Part shown: positions 44,291 through 53,184 of the stretch, piece by piece | Layout of the letters: the number at the start of each line of letters is the position of its first letter | How positions within the stretch are numbered: the first letter of the stretch is position 1 | Assembly: GCF_004944975.1 (NCBI RefSeq) | Contig: NZ_SPQG01000003.1 | Location: forward strand, 287,023 to 345,611 | DNA: 58,589 nucleotides | From: Halorhabdus amylolytica | Lineage (GTDB): Archaea; Halobacteriota; Halobacteria; Halobacteriales; Haloarculaceae | Reading direction: 5' to 3' | Notes under the pieces: model-generated | What the model was told of the DNA's origin: nothing | Databases searched by the model: none | What the model saw: only the letters and a program-made list of their open reading frames with translations | Translations under genes and position numbers: made by a program

Positions 44291-45190
44291 TCAGTTCTCG
44301 AACACCGAGACTGCACGGTCCCGACGGCTCGATCGGCCGCGCGGGTTCCGTCGCTGGCTCCGGTCGCGTGCCCGGGCCGTGAGACCATCCTTGAGTCCCC
44401 GCACGACCCCGCCGATCACCTGCCGGCCGGTGTCCAGCCAGACTGATGCCTGTCGCTCGCCGTTGAACACCTCACCGAGTGCGTCGGTCCCATCGCTGAC
44501 GGCGTTCCGGTAGACGCGACCGATCACCGCCGGCCGGAGGCCGTAGTTCTTCGCGAGGCGGTAAGCGAGCGACCGGTACTTCCAGCCCCAGTCTCGTTCG
44601 GTGCTCCCACCGTCGGCACCGACTACGCGTTCGACCGCCATCTCCGGTTGCCAGCTGACGCTGCGCTCTATGCCGGCAACACGGTGAGAGAAGTCCCGCG
44701 CCCCGCCGATATCGAGGTACTCGTCGAACCCGTCGAGGTCGTCGATCACCTTCCGCGTCACCCCCAGATTTCCGGGGTTGACGTACGTCACTGTTCGCCC
44801 GGCGATCGTCCCGCGTTCGACTGGCTCGGTCGTCTTTCCGGCACGGACGGGTCGATGCGTCGGCCCGGTCACGACCGGGGCCTCCCGGAACCCGGCCCGG
44901 AGGGCGTCTATCCACTCCGCCGTCAGTGAGAGTCCCTGATTGACGAGCGCAACGGCGTCGCCGCTTGCGTGCTCGATCCCGGCGTTGCGTGCGGCGTTGA
45001 TCGATCGGTCGGCGATCTCGACGAGAACGTCGACGTCCGTCCGATCGCGGACCATCCCGGTCGTCCCGTCGGTCGAGGGACCGTTGACGACGATCACCTC
45101 GACCTCGGGGGCGTTGGCCGCGACGGAATCGAGTGTCCCGGCCAGTTGTTCGCGCCCGTCGAGGGTCGGGACGACCACGGACAACTCCAT
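44291..45190 (-). CDS. Glycosyltransferase family 2-like protein
   Basis: 299-residue GT-A fold protein. The N-terminus MELSVVVPTLDGREQLAGTL is typical of family 2, and VIVVNGPSTDGT is the nucleotide-binding strand. The acidic DxD expected near residue 85-95 is not evident (ALVNQG stands there), so metal binding may be unusual. The C-terminus is basic with no clear membrane helix. Probably acts in surface glycan synthesis. Methyltransferase gene upstream on the same strand. Confidence 0.78.
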   Translation of the reverse strand: MELSVVVPTLDGREQLAGTLDSVAANAPEVEVIVVNGPSTDGTTGMVRDRTDVDVLVEIADRSINAARNAGIEHASGDAVALVNQGLSLTAEWIDALRAGFREAPVVTGPTHRPVRAGKTTEPVERGTIAGRTVTYVNPGNLGVTRKVIDDLDGFDEYLDIGGARDFSHRVAGIERSVSWQPEMAVERVVGADGGSTERDWGWKYRSLAYRLAKNYGLRPAVIGRVYRNAVSDGTDALGEVFNGERQASVWLDTGRQVIGGVVRGLKDGLTARARDRSQRRNPRGRSSRRDRAVSVFEN

Positions 45191-45268
45191 ATCACTACAT
45201 AGCGCCACGAACGGGTATAAGCGTCGCGGGATTCCGTGATACGTATTTTTAAAATTATAGGTTCGGAA

Positions 45269-45973
45269 TCAAACCTCACACGTCCAGTAGGAGACGGACG
45301 CGAATCGGTCCCCCCCTGGAACCCGACCGATGGCCCGGTCGACGCTCCTGAACGCGGCCGCGAGGCCGTCGGGGATAGCCCGGTAGAACCCGTAGGGGAC
45401 GACGAAGTCTTGGGCGACCTCGACCAGCGTCAGGTCGGCCGCCGACACCAACCGGTCGACCTCCCAGCGGGAGTACAGCCGCGACCCCATCGGGAGCGCC
45501 CAGTTGTAGATCGAGCGGGCGCTGAACCGGTTGAACGTATCGAAGAAGACCACGTCTTTTGCGACTCGGTGCATCTCGGCGAGGTAGGACTCCGGCGTGT
45601 CTGCCAGGTGGAAAAAGCGCATCGCCAGGACGGCGTCGAAGTGGTCGTCGGGAAACGGCAGTCGACCGGCGTCGCCCCTGAGAAACTGGAGATGATCGTC
45701 GACGCCCGCGGCACGGGCCTTCTTGTGACCCTGCTGCAACATTGGCGTCGAGATGTCTAGACCGACGATGTCGGCCCCGCGCTCGGCCAGCATGACTGTG
45801 AACCGTCCCGTCCCGCAGGCAATTTCCAAGACGCGCTTGTCTTCGACCGGCCCCAGGGCCTGCAGAACTGCTTCTTTCTCCCGACGATCGATCAGTCGCC
45901 CACCCCCGGAGAAGCGCTTGTCCTCGTAGGCCTCGGCTATCTCGTCGGCCTGGTACCACTCCTGTCCCTTCAC
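45269..45973 (-). CDS. SAM-dependent methyltransferase
   Basis: 234-residue class I methyltransferase. Motif I is VLEIACGTGRFTVMLAERG, motif II the acidic IVGLDIS, motif III FPDDHFDAVLAMRFFH. The N-terminal YQADEIAEAYEDKRFSGGG is typical of UbiE/Coq5-like or class 11/25 enzymes. Substrate unknown. Same strand as the glycosyltransferase, 78 bases apart. Confidence 0.85.
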   Translation of the reverse strand: MKGQEWYQADEIAEAYEDKRFSGGGRLIDRREKEAVLQALGPVEDKRVLEIACGTGRFTVMLAERGADIVGLDISTPMLQQGHKKARAAGVDDHLQFLRGDAGRLPFPDDHFDAVLAMRFFHLADTPESYLAEMHRVAKDVVFFDTFNRFSARSIYNWALPMGSRLYSRWEVDRLVSAADLTLVEVAQDFVVPYGFYRAIPDGLAAAFRSVDRAIGRVPGGDRFASVSYWTCEV

Positions 45974-46112
45974 GTCCCGATGTCACCACGGGGCCACTAA
46001 AACGGTATTGGATCGTCGGCTCCAGCGATGTATAAGGACATGCATACGGACCAAGGTATCATATCTACCATATAGCCAAGCTTTACCAATACCGACCGGG
46101 TTTTCTCCACGT

Positions 46113-46391
46113 ATGAGCACGACCGTCGAAGACGGATCCAGAACGGAAGTGGTCCTCACGGACGCGGAGTTCCGTGAGCGTCTCCGTGAGCTGCCGCCGA
46201 GCGCGAAACTGATCGCCAAGGTCCTAGAGACGGACCAGCCGCTCTCCCAAGGGGAACTCGCCGAGGAGTCCCTGCTACCCGACCGGACTGTCCGGTACGC
46301 ACTGAACCGCCTGGAGGAGGCCGACCTCGTCTCGTCGCGGTACAGTTTCCGGGACGCTCGCAAGCAGGTCTACTACCGAACCAGCGAGTGA
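46113..46391 (+). CDS. Winged-helix DNA-binding protein (MarR/TrmB-like)
   Basis: 92-residue protein that is almost entirely a winged helix: FRERLRELPPSAKLIAKVL, then the recognition helix in LLPDRTVRYALNRLEEADLV, then the wing SRYSFRDARKQVYY. ATG at 46113; upstream codons would read through an AT-rich promoter region (catatctaccatatag). Probable autonomous regulator. Confidence 0.85.
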   Translation: MSTTVEDGSRTEVVLTDAEFRERLRELPPSAKLIAKVLETDQPLSQGELAEESLLPDRTVRYALNRLEEADLVSSRYSFRDARKQVYYRTSE

Positions 46392-46455
46392 GTACTGCGA
46401 GCGGCGTTCAGGAACGGCCCGACGCGTTTTTCCACCCTCGACGGATAGTCGATCC

Positions 46456-47100
46456 ATGGAACTCGAAGCCGAACTAGCCGCTGCGCGCGATCTCGACATG
46501 GCGGGCATCGCAGACGCCATCGAGCGGATCGGTTTCGAGTGTACGCGCTGTGGCCACTGTTGTAAGGGGATGGACGAAGAACACACGGCAACTGTCTTTC
46601 CCGACGAGATCCGGGCGATCCAGGCTGGGGAAAGGGGCGAGTGGCGTGACGTCGCCCGGCCGATGCCCTATGGGTTGGACGCGGACGGTGAGGGCGAGAC
46701 GTTCGAGTGGGCGTTGCAAACTGACGACTGTGGCGATTGTTCTTTCTACGACGCCGACGGCGGGGCGTGTTCGATCTACGCGGACCGGCCGCTCATCTGT
46801 GAAACGTATCCGTTCAGCATCGCGCTCGGGGACGGCGGGGCCACGAGCGAGCCGATGGGGAGCGTCGTCGACTGCGAGGGGCCTGTTCGCGCTCACGAGT
46901 GTGAGGGACTCGGGCGTGCTATCTCACGGGACGAGGCCGAGGAACTGGCGGTCACTCTCAAAGAACGGGCGATCCGTGACCTGAAGGAGGCGATCGCCGT
47001 CCGTGAGAACTACGAGCCGGTCGATGTCGAGGGCGTCGTCGTCCACGATTCCGAAGGCCAGAAACGCCCGGACGGGGCGACGCTGGACGCCCACGACTGA
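46456..47100 (+). CDS. YkgJ-family cysteine cluster protein
   Basis: 214 residues. The metal-chelating signature is FECTRCGHCCKGMD, then DCGDCSFYD and CSIYADRPLICETYPF, giving eight or more cysteines. YkgJ proteins bind Zn or Fe; their reaction is largely unknown. Mostly cytoplasmic and acidic. Upstream HTH gene is on the same strand, 64 bases apart. Confidence 0.85.
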   Translation: MELEAELAAARDLDMAGIADAIERIGFECTRCGHCCKGMDEEHTATVFPDEIRAIQAGERGEWRDVARPMPYGLDADGEGETFEWALQTDDCGDCSFYDADGGACSIYADRPLICETYPFSIALGDGGATSEPMGSVVDCEGPVRAHECEGLGRAISRDEAEELAVTLKERAIRDLKEAIAVRENYEPVDVEGVVVHDSEGQKRPDGATLDAHD

Positions 47101-47113
47101 CGCTCCGTGCGAT

Positions 47114-47881
47114 TCACTCCGGAAATATCTCGTCTTCCCGTTCGATCCCGTCGATTACGTCGTGATCCTCGGGGTCGAGTTCGAGATCGGCGGCTTCGAG
47201 ATTCGCTCGGAGGTGGACCTCACTGCTGGCTTTCGGGATCGCCACGACGTTGTCCTTGGCCGTGAGCCAGGCGAGACAGATCGCCTCGGGCGTCGCGTCG
47301 TGTTTCTCGGCGATCTCGACTATTTCCGGGATGTCGCTGGCACGGCCGTTTGCCAGCGGAGAGTACGCTACGAGGTAGTACTCGTGTTCGCGGGCGTCTT
47401 CCAGCGCGGCTTCAGGCTGGTACAGCGGGTGATACTCGACCTGATTGGCGAAGATAGGGGCCTCCAGGTGGTCTCTGGCTCGATCCAGCTGTCGAACGGT
47501 GAAGTTCGAGACGCCGACGTGTTCGATGTGTCCGCTGTCTCTGAGTTCGTCGAAAGCCGGCAACGTCTCGGCAGGTTCGTAGTCGCCCCGCGGTCGGTGG
47601 ACGTACAGCAGATCCACGGATTCCATTCCGAGACGCTTCAGACTCGCCTGCGTCGAGTTGACGACCGCTTCCGGGGCGAGTTTGTCGATCCAGACCTTCG
47701 TCGCGACGAACAGATCCTTCCGATCGAGTGAGGAACGCTCGACACCCTGGCCCACGACTCTTTCATTACCGTAGATCTGTGCCGTATCGAGGTGGTCGTA
47801 TCCGAACTCGATCGCAGTCGTGATTGTCTCGGGATCGTCGATCCCCATGGTGCCCAGACCGATCGGCTGGAGCGTGTCCAT
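47114..47881 (-). CDS. Aldo/keto reductase
   Basis: 255-residue NADP-dependent TIM-barrel reductase. The catalytic tetrad is Asp and Tyr in HLDTAQIYGNE, Lys in ATKVW and His in YVHRP. VGVSNFTVRQL and IPKASSEVHLRAN are the family signatures near the cofactor site. Substrate unknown. Confidence 0.92.
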   Translation of the reverse strand: MDTLQPIGLGTMGIDDPETITTAIEFGYDHLDTAQIYGNERVVGQGVERSSLDRKDLFVATKVWIDKLAPEAVVNSTQASLKRLGMESVDLLYVHRPRGDYEPAETLPAFDELRDSGHIEHVGVSNFTVRQLDRARDHLEAPIFANQVEYHPLYQPEAALEDAREHEYYLVAYSPLANGRASDIPEIVEIAEKHDATPEAICLAWLTAKDNVVAIPKASSEVHLRANLEAADLELDPEDHDVIDGIEREDEIFPE

Positions 47882-48016
47882 ACCTCTCATTCCGGCGGAT
47901 CGGGGCAAAAGTCTACGGGGTCGATCGGAGGGTCCGCGGCGCTTTGGACGTCCGTGATTCGAATTGTCGTCAAGTTCTTTAGGGAGGGCGCCGACGCGGC
48001 GAACGGAGGACTGACT

Positions 48017-48415
48017 GTGGAAATCTCAGAGAAGCTCTTGTGTCTGTTCAGCGCGGAAGTGACGGCCGAGGACGACCGCTACGTCGTCGAGGTGCCCCGC
48101 CGCGAGGTCGAGACCGGCTCGATCGAGCCCGGCGACACCTATCGGGTCGCACTCATCTCGGGTGACGCCGGGGAGGTCGAAGAACAACCCTCAACCGAAG
48201 GGGCCCCTTCGGAGCCCCAGCCCCCGGTCGAGAACGGCGAGATCCGCTACGTCGAGATCGAGGACATCGGCAAGCAGGGCGACGGTATCGCCCGCGTCGA
48301 GCGCGGGTACGTCATCATCGTCCCCGGTGCCGACGTCGGCGACCGCGTCAAGGTCGAGATCACCGAGGTGAAGTCCAATTTCGCCGTCGGCGAGATAATC
48401 GAAGAGGACATCTGA
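48017..48415 (+). CDS. TRAM-domain RNA-binding protein
   Basis: 132 residues. The C-terminal ~60 residues are a TRAM beta-barrel (YVEIEDIGKQGDGIARVERG, then YVIIVPGADVGDRVKVEI). The N-terminal half is a small, acidic domain unlike classical TRAM chaperones. The start is the GTG at 48017 after a good GGAGGA. Small TRAM proteins act as RNA chaperones in archaea. Confidence 0.85.
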   Translation: MEISEKLLCLFSAEVTAEDDRYVVEVPRREVETGSIEPGDTYRVALISGDAGEVEEQPSTEGAPSEPQPPVENGEIRYVEIEDIGKQGDGIARVERGYVIIVPGADVGDRVKVEITEVKSNFAVGEIIEEDI

Positions 48416-48544
48416 CCCGGTAGCCGAGTTACCCCGCCGTACCAGGCGCCCCTCCAGGGGAACGGTGAGATCGCGATCGGACCCCTTTCATCCGGAAGAA
48501 TCGCACTACAGGAGTCGATTAACCGACCGTACCAAACTCCCTTT

Positions 48545-48564
48545 ACCGTTGTCCGAGCAACGGT
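48545..48564. promoter_or_regulatory. Inverted repeat just before a small HTH gene
   Basis: ACCGTTG-N6-CAACGGT ends 5 bases before the ATG at 48570. Position suggests an autoregulatory operator or a small mRNA hairpin. Confidence 0.4.
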
Positions 48565-48569
48565 GAGAC

Positions 48570-48818
48570 ATGAGTGTTCGTACGGCCACGGGAGCGGAGA
48601 CCGAACCACTCTCCGAGAAACAGCGGCGGATCCTCGAGTACCTGCGGGAGAACGCCGACGACCGGACGTACTTCAAGTCCCGACTCATCGGCGACGAACT
48701 CGGCCTCTCGGCCAAGGAAGTCGGAACGAACATGACGGCCATCGCCGACGGCGAGTTCGACGTGACTGTCGAAAAGTGGGGGTACTCCTCCTCGACGACA
48801 TGGATGGTCGATTCCTGA
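48570..48818 (+). CDS. Small HTH-like haloarchaeal protein (DUF7123-like)
   Basis: 82 residues with a winged-helix look: LSEKQRRILEYLRENADD, FKSRLIGDELGLSAKEVGTN, and a short beta wing around EFDVTVEKWGYSSSTTW. Widespread small regulator type in haloarchaea. An inverted repeat lies directly before its start. Confidence 0.75.
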   Translation: MSVRTATGAETEPLSEKQRRILEYLRENADDRTYFKSRLIGDELGLSAKEVGTNMTAIADGEFDVTVEKWGYSSSTTWMVDS

Positions 48819-48939
48819 TCGAACACTGTCTATCCCGCTTTCGTCCTGCGGTCTTCGTTCAGTGGCCCGTTCCGTTCTCTGTGGCGATCGAGCCCTGGTG
48901 AGGCTGCTCGGCCATATCGATCAACTGTAGCGGCCGGTC

Positions 48940-49545
48940 TCAGCCGTCGTAGCTGACTCGTTCGTCGGCGTCGGCGGCGAATGCGATCGCGTCGGCACCG
49001 AAGGAGTCGGCGTAACGGACGACCAGCAGGAGCAGGGTCTCGGGTTCGAGGAGTTCGTATCCGTCCTCGCGCCGGAGCAAATCCGCATCTTCCAGTCGGG
49101 CGGCGTGCTTGCTGATCGTCGGTGTCGAGACATCGAGCCTCGTGGCGAGTTCACCGGCCGATGCCGAGGGATCATCCAGCAGACCGATGATCATCCCGCG
49201 CGGCGTCTCCCGGCGGAGATAGCCCAGCGCCGTCCGCTCGAACGCGTCGAAGCGGCCGGCCGGGAAGAACCGACGATATTCCCCGTCACGTTCACTTTCG
49301 ACAGCGTCCTCGGTGAGTAACGTCCGGAGATGATGCTGGGTCTCGCCCGTCCCCAGTTCGAGGTCGTCGCGGATCTTCGAGAAGTGTGCACCCGGCGTCT
49401 GGGAGAGGTACCCGGCGATGGCGTCCGGGGCACGGCTGTCGCTGCCGGTGTCTGCGAGGCCGACCAGCGGACTGGCGGCACCGAGCGCGGCGAATCGACG
49501 GAGGGTTGCTCGCTTGTTCTCGTCGACGCCCTCGCCATCAGGCAT
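48940..49545 (-). CDS. Regulator with two winged helices and a Tat-like N-terminus
   Basis: 201 residues. The N-terminal NKRATLRRFAALGAASPLVG looks like a twin-arginine signal with a short hydrophobic stretch. It is followed by two winged-helix domains (about 45-105, FSKIRDDLELGTGETQHHLR; and 115-180, GELATRLDVSTPTISKHAARL). Export of a DNA-binding protein would be odd, so the hydrophobic part is probably structural or a remnant. Target unknown. Confidence 0.75.
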   Translation of the reverse strand: MPDGEGVDENKRATLRRFAALGAASPLVGLADTGSDSRAPDAIAGYLSQTPGAHFSKIRDDLELGTGETQHHLRTLLTEDAVESERDGEYRRFFPAGRFDAFERTALGYLRRETPRGMIIGLLDDPSASAGELATRLDVSTPTISKHAARLEDADLLRREDGYELLEPETLLLLVVRYADSFGADAIAFAADADERVSYDG

Positions 49546-49592
49546 TGATAGATACACGTCAGGCAGTCACAAAACGGCTTCGCTTGATCGGG

Positions 49593-50723
49593 TCAGGACG
49601 ACTCGCCGCCGTCGAACTCGTCGTCCATCTCTTCGATCACTTCGTCGGGATCCTTGATGTCGGCCGTTTCCGCGCCGGACTTGACTGCCTCGGCCTGCTC
49701 TTCCATCTCTTCGACGTCGACTTCGGCTTCCTGGTCAATCTGTCCCAGAATCTCCTCGATGTCGTCCAGTCCAAGCATCTCACGGGTCTCCGCGTCGAAC
49801 TCCAGACCCTCGAGCAATTCGCCGTCGGTCCTGGTGTCCGAGCCGGTGAGGTGCTTGCCGTAGCGGCCGACCAGCGACGTCAGTTCCTGGGGCAGGACGA
49901 ACTTCGTCGACTCGCCCTCGCCGATCGCTTCTAAGGTCTCCATCCCGCGCTCGATGACCGCACGTTCGCCCATCGCCTCGGCAGACTTCGCCCGGAGAAC
50001 GGTCGAGATGGCATCACCCTGCGCTTCGAGGATCTGGCTCTGCTTCTCACCCTGGGCGCGGATGATATTGGACTGTTTCTCACCCTGGGCCTCCTCGACG
50101 GCGGAGCGACGCTCGCCCTGTGCTTCCAGAATCATGGCACGGCGGCGGCGCTCGGCGGAGGTCTGTTGCTCCATTGCCTGCTGGACGTCCTTGCTCGGGT
50201 TGACCTCGCGGACCTCGACGCTCTCGACGCGGATGCCCCACTCGTCGGTCGGCTCGTCGAGTTCCTTGCGGATCTTGGCGTTGATCTCCTGGCGCTTGTT
50301 CAGCGTGTCGTCCAGTTCCATGTCGCCCAGCACGGCACGGAGAGTCGTCTGGGCAAGGTTCGAGACGGCGCGCTTGTAGTCGTCGACCTCCAGGAACGCC
50401 TTCTTGGCGTCCATCACCTTGATGTAGACGACGGCGTCGGCGGTGACCGGCGAGTTGTCACGCGTGATCGCTTCCTGGCGGGGAACGTCCAGGGTCTGTG
50501 TCCGCATGTCGAACGTGTACGTCCGGGAGACAAAGGGCGGGACGAAGTTTATCCCCGGCTCGAGGAGTTTGCGGTACTCCCCAAGGACCGTGAGGGCCTT
50601 CTTCTCGTATGCGTCCGTGATGACGACCATCTGCCAGACCGTCACCACGGCAATGGCGAGCAGTACGAACGCGACGATGGGGAAAATGTCCCCACCCAGT
50701 TGCAGCGGGGTTATCGGAAGCAT
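49593..50723 (-). CDS. SPFH/Band 7 (stomatin-like) membrane protein
   Basis: 376 residues. One N-terminal membrane helix (about 12-33) is followed by the Band 7 domain (about 40-200; YRKLLEPGINFVPPFV, RTQTLDVPRQEAITRDN, VTADAVVYIKV), a coiled coil with AQGE-repeats (EAQGERRSAVEEAQGE and on) and an acidic tail. It scaffolds membrane microdomains and commonly pairs with NfeD, encoded just upstream on the same strand. ATG at 50723; another Met three codons upstream. Confidence 0.92.
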   Translation of the reverse strand: MLPITPLQLGGDIFPIVAFVLLAIAVVTVWQMVVITDAYEKKALTVLGEYRKLLEPGINFVPPFVSRTYTFDMRTQTLDVPRQEAITRDNSPVTADAVVYIKVMDAKKAFLEVDDYKRAVSNLAQTTLRAVLGDMELDDTLNKRQEINAKIRKELDEPTDEWGIRVESVEVREVNPSKDVQQAMEQQTSAERRRRAMILEAQGERRSAVEEAQGEKQSNIIRAQGEKQSQILEAQGDAISTVLRAKSAEAMGERAVIERGMETLEAIGEGESTKFVLPQELTSLVGRYGKHLTGSDTRTDGELLEGLEFDAETREMLGLDDIEEILGQIDQEAEVDVEEMEEQAEAVKSGAETADIKDPDEVIEEMDDEFDGGESS

Positions 50724-50825
50724 ACGAACCAACTTGGCAGGAACGGAACAAAAGTGTTGGCCCCGGATCCCAGACCGTGAGCGTACGATCGCTCTGGTAC
50801 CGGCCGTTTCCGGACGAGAAACGGT

Positions 50826-51413
50826 TCAGGCTGGATCGGTCTCTGTGTCGCGTTCGGACGGTTCGGTCTCGTGGGTCGGTTCCGCGTCCTCCCGGCGCCG
50901 GCCACGTTCGAGTTCCTCGTCTATCTCGTCTGACCCCAGAACCGCCATCGACTCGACAGTGAGGACGTTACCGCCGCCGGGATCGACGACGATGATTTCC
51001 TCGCCCTCGGGGATCTCGTCGTCGAATGCGCGGGCCTGGTAGTGGGGGTTGAAACCGCCGCTATCGAGTTTGACTTCCCCGTCGGTGTCGGTGACGCGAT
51101 CGGTGACGCGCCCCGTCTTGCCCTTCAACGAGTCGGAGTCACTGGTTCGCGCCTCGCCTTTCCCACCGTAGAAGTCGAACTGACGGTAGCCATACAGCGT
51201 GACCGAGCCCACTGCGAGCACCACTCCGGCCATGATTACGACCGAGAGGACGCCGAGCGACGCCGGGAGTACAAGTCCGACCAGTCCGGCGACAAGCAGC
51301 GCGATCCCCAGGACGATGAAGTACGCCCCTGGTGCCAACGCTTCGGCGATGAGTAACAACGCTCCTGCCAGCAACAACAGCAACGACAGTTCCGTGCCGA
51401 ACACCGACGCCAT
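50826..51413 (-). CDS. NfeD-like membrane protein
   Basis: 195 residues. Three membrane helices (about 9-27, 33-52, 58-78) precede an OB-like C-terminal domain (GKTGRVTDRVTDTDGEVKL, EGEEIIVVDPGGGNVLTVE) and a charged tail. This is the short NfeD form without the protease domain and is the usual partner of Band 7 proteins. The two genes lie 102 bases apart. Confidence 0.9.
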   Translation of the reverse strand: MASVFGTELSLLLLLAGALLLIAEALAPGAYFIVLGIALLVAGLVGLVLPASLGVLSVVIMAGVVLAVGSVTLYGYRQFDFYGGKGEARTSDSDSLKGKTGRVTDRVTDTDGEVKLDSGGFNPHYQARAFDDEIPEGEEIIVVDPGGGNVLTVESMAVLGSDEIDEELERGRRREDAEPTHETEPSERDTETDPA

Positions 51414-51552
51414 ACACCTGCCTTTGGCCCGAGGTAGGTTAACAGTTCGGGGACCCGGTTGCCATCGATTCCTTTCCCAGGACCTGTCGAGATTTCTCTG
51501 TACGTTTGCCGTACCCATCGAGGGTATTGTCTCTCTCACAGATGACGGGTCC

Positions 51553-51771
51553 TTACTCCGTCTCCTCAGGGAGCGGCGGGTTGACGAACAGCCCGTCTAG
51601 GACCAGATACCCACAGACAAGCGATGCTGCGACGACCGCGCCAATCCGCGATCCCACGATCCACCGACCGAGGGCGAAGGTCACGAGGAACGCGACCGGC
51701 AATCCGGCCAGGAGCAGGTCCGGACGGGCGACGGAATCAGCCGATCGCCACCGTTCCAAGATATCCATCAC
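51553..51771 (-). CDS. Small membrane protein
   Basis: 72 residues with two helices (about 18-38, LLLAGLPVAFLVTFALGRWIV, and 44-62). Acidic end PPLPEETE. A start one codon later is equally possible. No family recognised. Confidence 0.6.
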   Translation of the reverse strand: MMDILERWRSADSVARPDLLLAGLPVAFLVTFALGRWIVGSRIGAVVAASLVCGYLVLDGLFVNPPLPEETE

Positions 51772-51977
51772 GGACGGCTCGAGGAACTCTTCACGGAAAA
51801 AAGTAATTAGATATAATTACACCGGGGGTCCTCGACTGGTATTCGCCCTGTCGGTGTGAACTGGCCGTGTCGGCTTTCCTCGATGTCCGGCAAGGGCGTT
51901 TCGACGTGGTGTCGGTCGATCGCCGCAGTACCTGCCTGCATGGCGTCCCTTTTGGTGTTGCCCGCTCGATTGGGTGT

Positions 51978-52985
51978 ATGACCAAACGAGTTTGTGTCGT
52001 CGGCGCCGGCATCGCCGGGGCGGGAGCGGCGCACGCGCTTGCCGACGCCGACGTGACGGTCTTCGAGATGGACACCGTCGGCGGCCGCATGGCGAGCCAC
52101 CGTCGGAACGGATGCGTGTTCGACTTCGGCGCGAACTACCTCGAACTCGGGGACGCCGACCTCGAGTCCGTCATCGAGGACGCCGCCGGGGACGTCGCCG
52201 TCGAGATCGAACCGCCGATCTGGCAGTTCGACGCGAGCGGCGAGATCACCGAGGGGAAGACGCCACAGAACACCCGCTGGACGACCAGCGACGGCCTCGA
52301 CGGCATCGTCCGGGCGATGATCGAGAACAGTGGAGCCGACCTGAAGGTCGGTGTCGGCGTCACCCATCTCGAACGCCTCGACGACGGCTGGCTGGTAACT
52401 ACCGAGGACGGCGAACGCGAGTTCGACGCTGTCGTCCTCGCCGCGCCCGGTGCTTCGGCGTCGGTGCTGTTCGAAACAGCCGAGTGGGACAGTCCCGTCC
52501 GGGATGACCTGGCTCGGGCGGCCGACGGGATCCCCTACCGAACGATGGACTCCGTGGCGTTACACTATCCCTTCGAAGTTGACACACCGTTTTTCGGGCT
52601 CGTCAGCGAGCAAGGGGTCTACGACGTCGCCTGGATTTCGAACGAGGGGCACAAGCCCGGCCACGTCCCGGATGGCGAGGCGGTCGTGATCGTCCAGTTC
52701 GGCCCGAGCTGGGCCGTGACTCACCCCCAGACGTCACCTGCTGCGGCCGCCGAGGCGGCGACGAAACGGGCGGTGGAGCTGCTCGGCGACGACCGGCTGT
52801 CCGAGTCGACCTGGTGGGAGTACCAGCGCTGGGGCGACGCTGTCCCCACCCGAGGGATCGACGACTCGCTACTCGATCGGGCCCTCGATGACGACCTCGC
52901 GATCGCCGGCGACTGGGTCGAGGGGATCGGCCGAACGCGGGCGGCACTCCGGAGCGGACTCCGGGCCGGTCGCGAACTCCGGTGA
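51978..52985 (+). CDS. FAD-dependent oxidoreductase, renalase/amine-oxidase-like
   Basis: 335 residues. The dinucleotide-binding motif VVGAGIAGAGAAHAL is followed by FEMDTVGGRMASHR, as in renalase and MAO-like enzymes. The C-terminal ATG/AGDWVEGIGRTRAALRSGL closes the FAD site. Substrate unknown. The ATG at 51978 is preceded by a TATA-like gattggg region but no clear SD; leaderless start is likely. Confidence 0.85.
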   Translation: MTKRVCVVGAGIAGAGAAHALADADVTVFEMDTVGGRMASHRRNGCVFDFGANYLELGDADLESVIEDAAGDVAVEIEPPIWQFDASGEITEGKTPQNTRWTTSDGLDGIVRAMIENSGADLKVGVGVTHLERLDDGWLVTTEDGEREFDAVVLAAPGASASVLFETAEWDSPVRDDLARAADGIPYRTMDSVALHYPFEVDTPFFGLVSEQGVYDVAWISNEGHKPGHVPDGEAVVIVQFGPSWAVTHPQTSPAAAAEAATKRAVELLGDDRLSESTWWEYQRWGDAVPTRGIDDSLLDRALDDDLAIAGDWVEGIGRTRAALRSGLRAGRELR

Positions 52986-53033
52986 CCGCGTCCGTAACTA
53001 TCTTTGTCGCTCCGGGTCCACAGTTCGATCGCC

Positions 53034-53150
53034 ATGTCGGACTTCGAGACCGACACTTGCGAAACGTGTGGCAAGGACTTCAAGGCACATCCGAGTTCGA
53101 ACGCCGCCGAGACGGGCTACTGTAGCCCAACGTGTGAAAACACCGCCTGA
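53034..53150 (+). CDS. 38-residue zinc-finger micro-protein
   Basis: Short gene between the oxidoreductase and guaB. The product has CETCGKDFKAH and YCSPTCEN, i.e. four cysteines of a treble-clef or zinc-ribbon type. The family resembles the small C-x2-C/C-x3-C proteins of haloarchaea. Terminates at 53150, 34 bases before the guaB stop on the other strand. Confidence 0.65.
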   Translation: MSDFETDTCETCGKDFKAHPSSNAAETGYCSPTCENTA

Positions 53151-53184
53151 GGTGGTTTCCCCTCCAAGCCGGTCCGGTCGTGTC

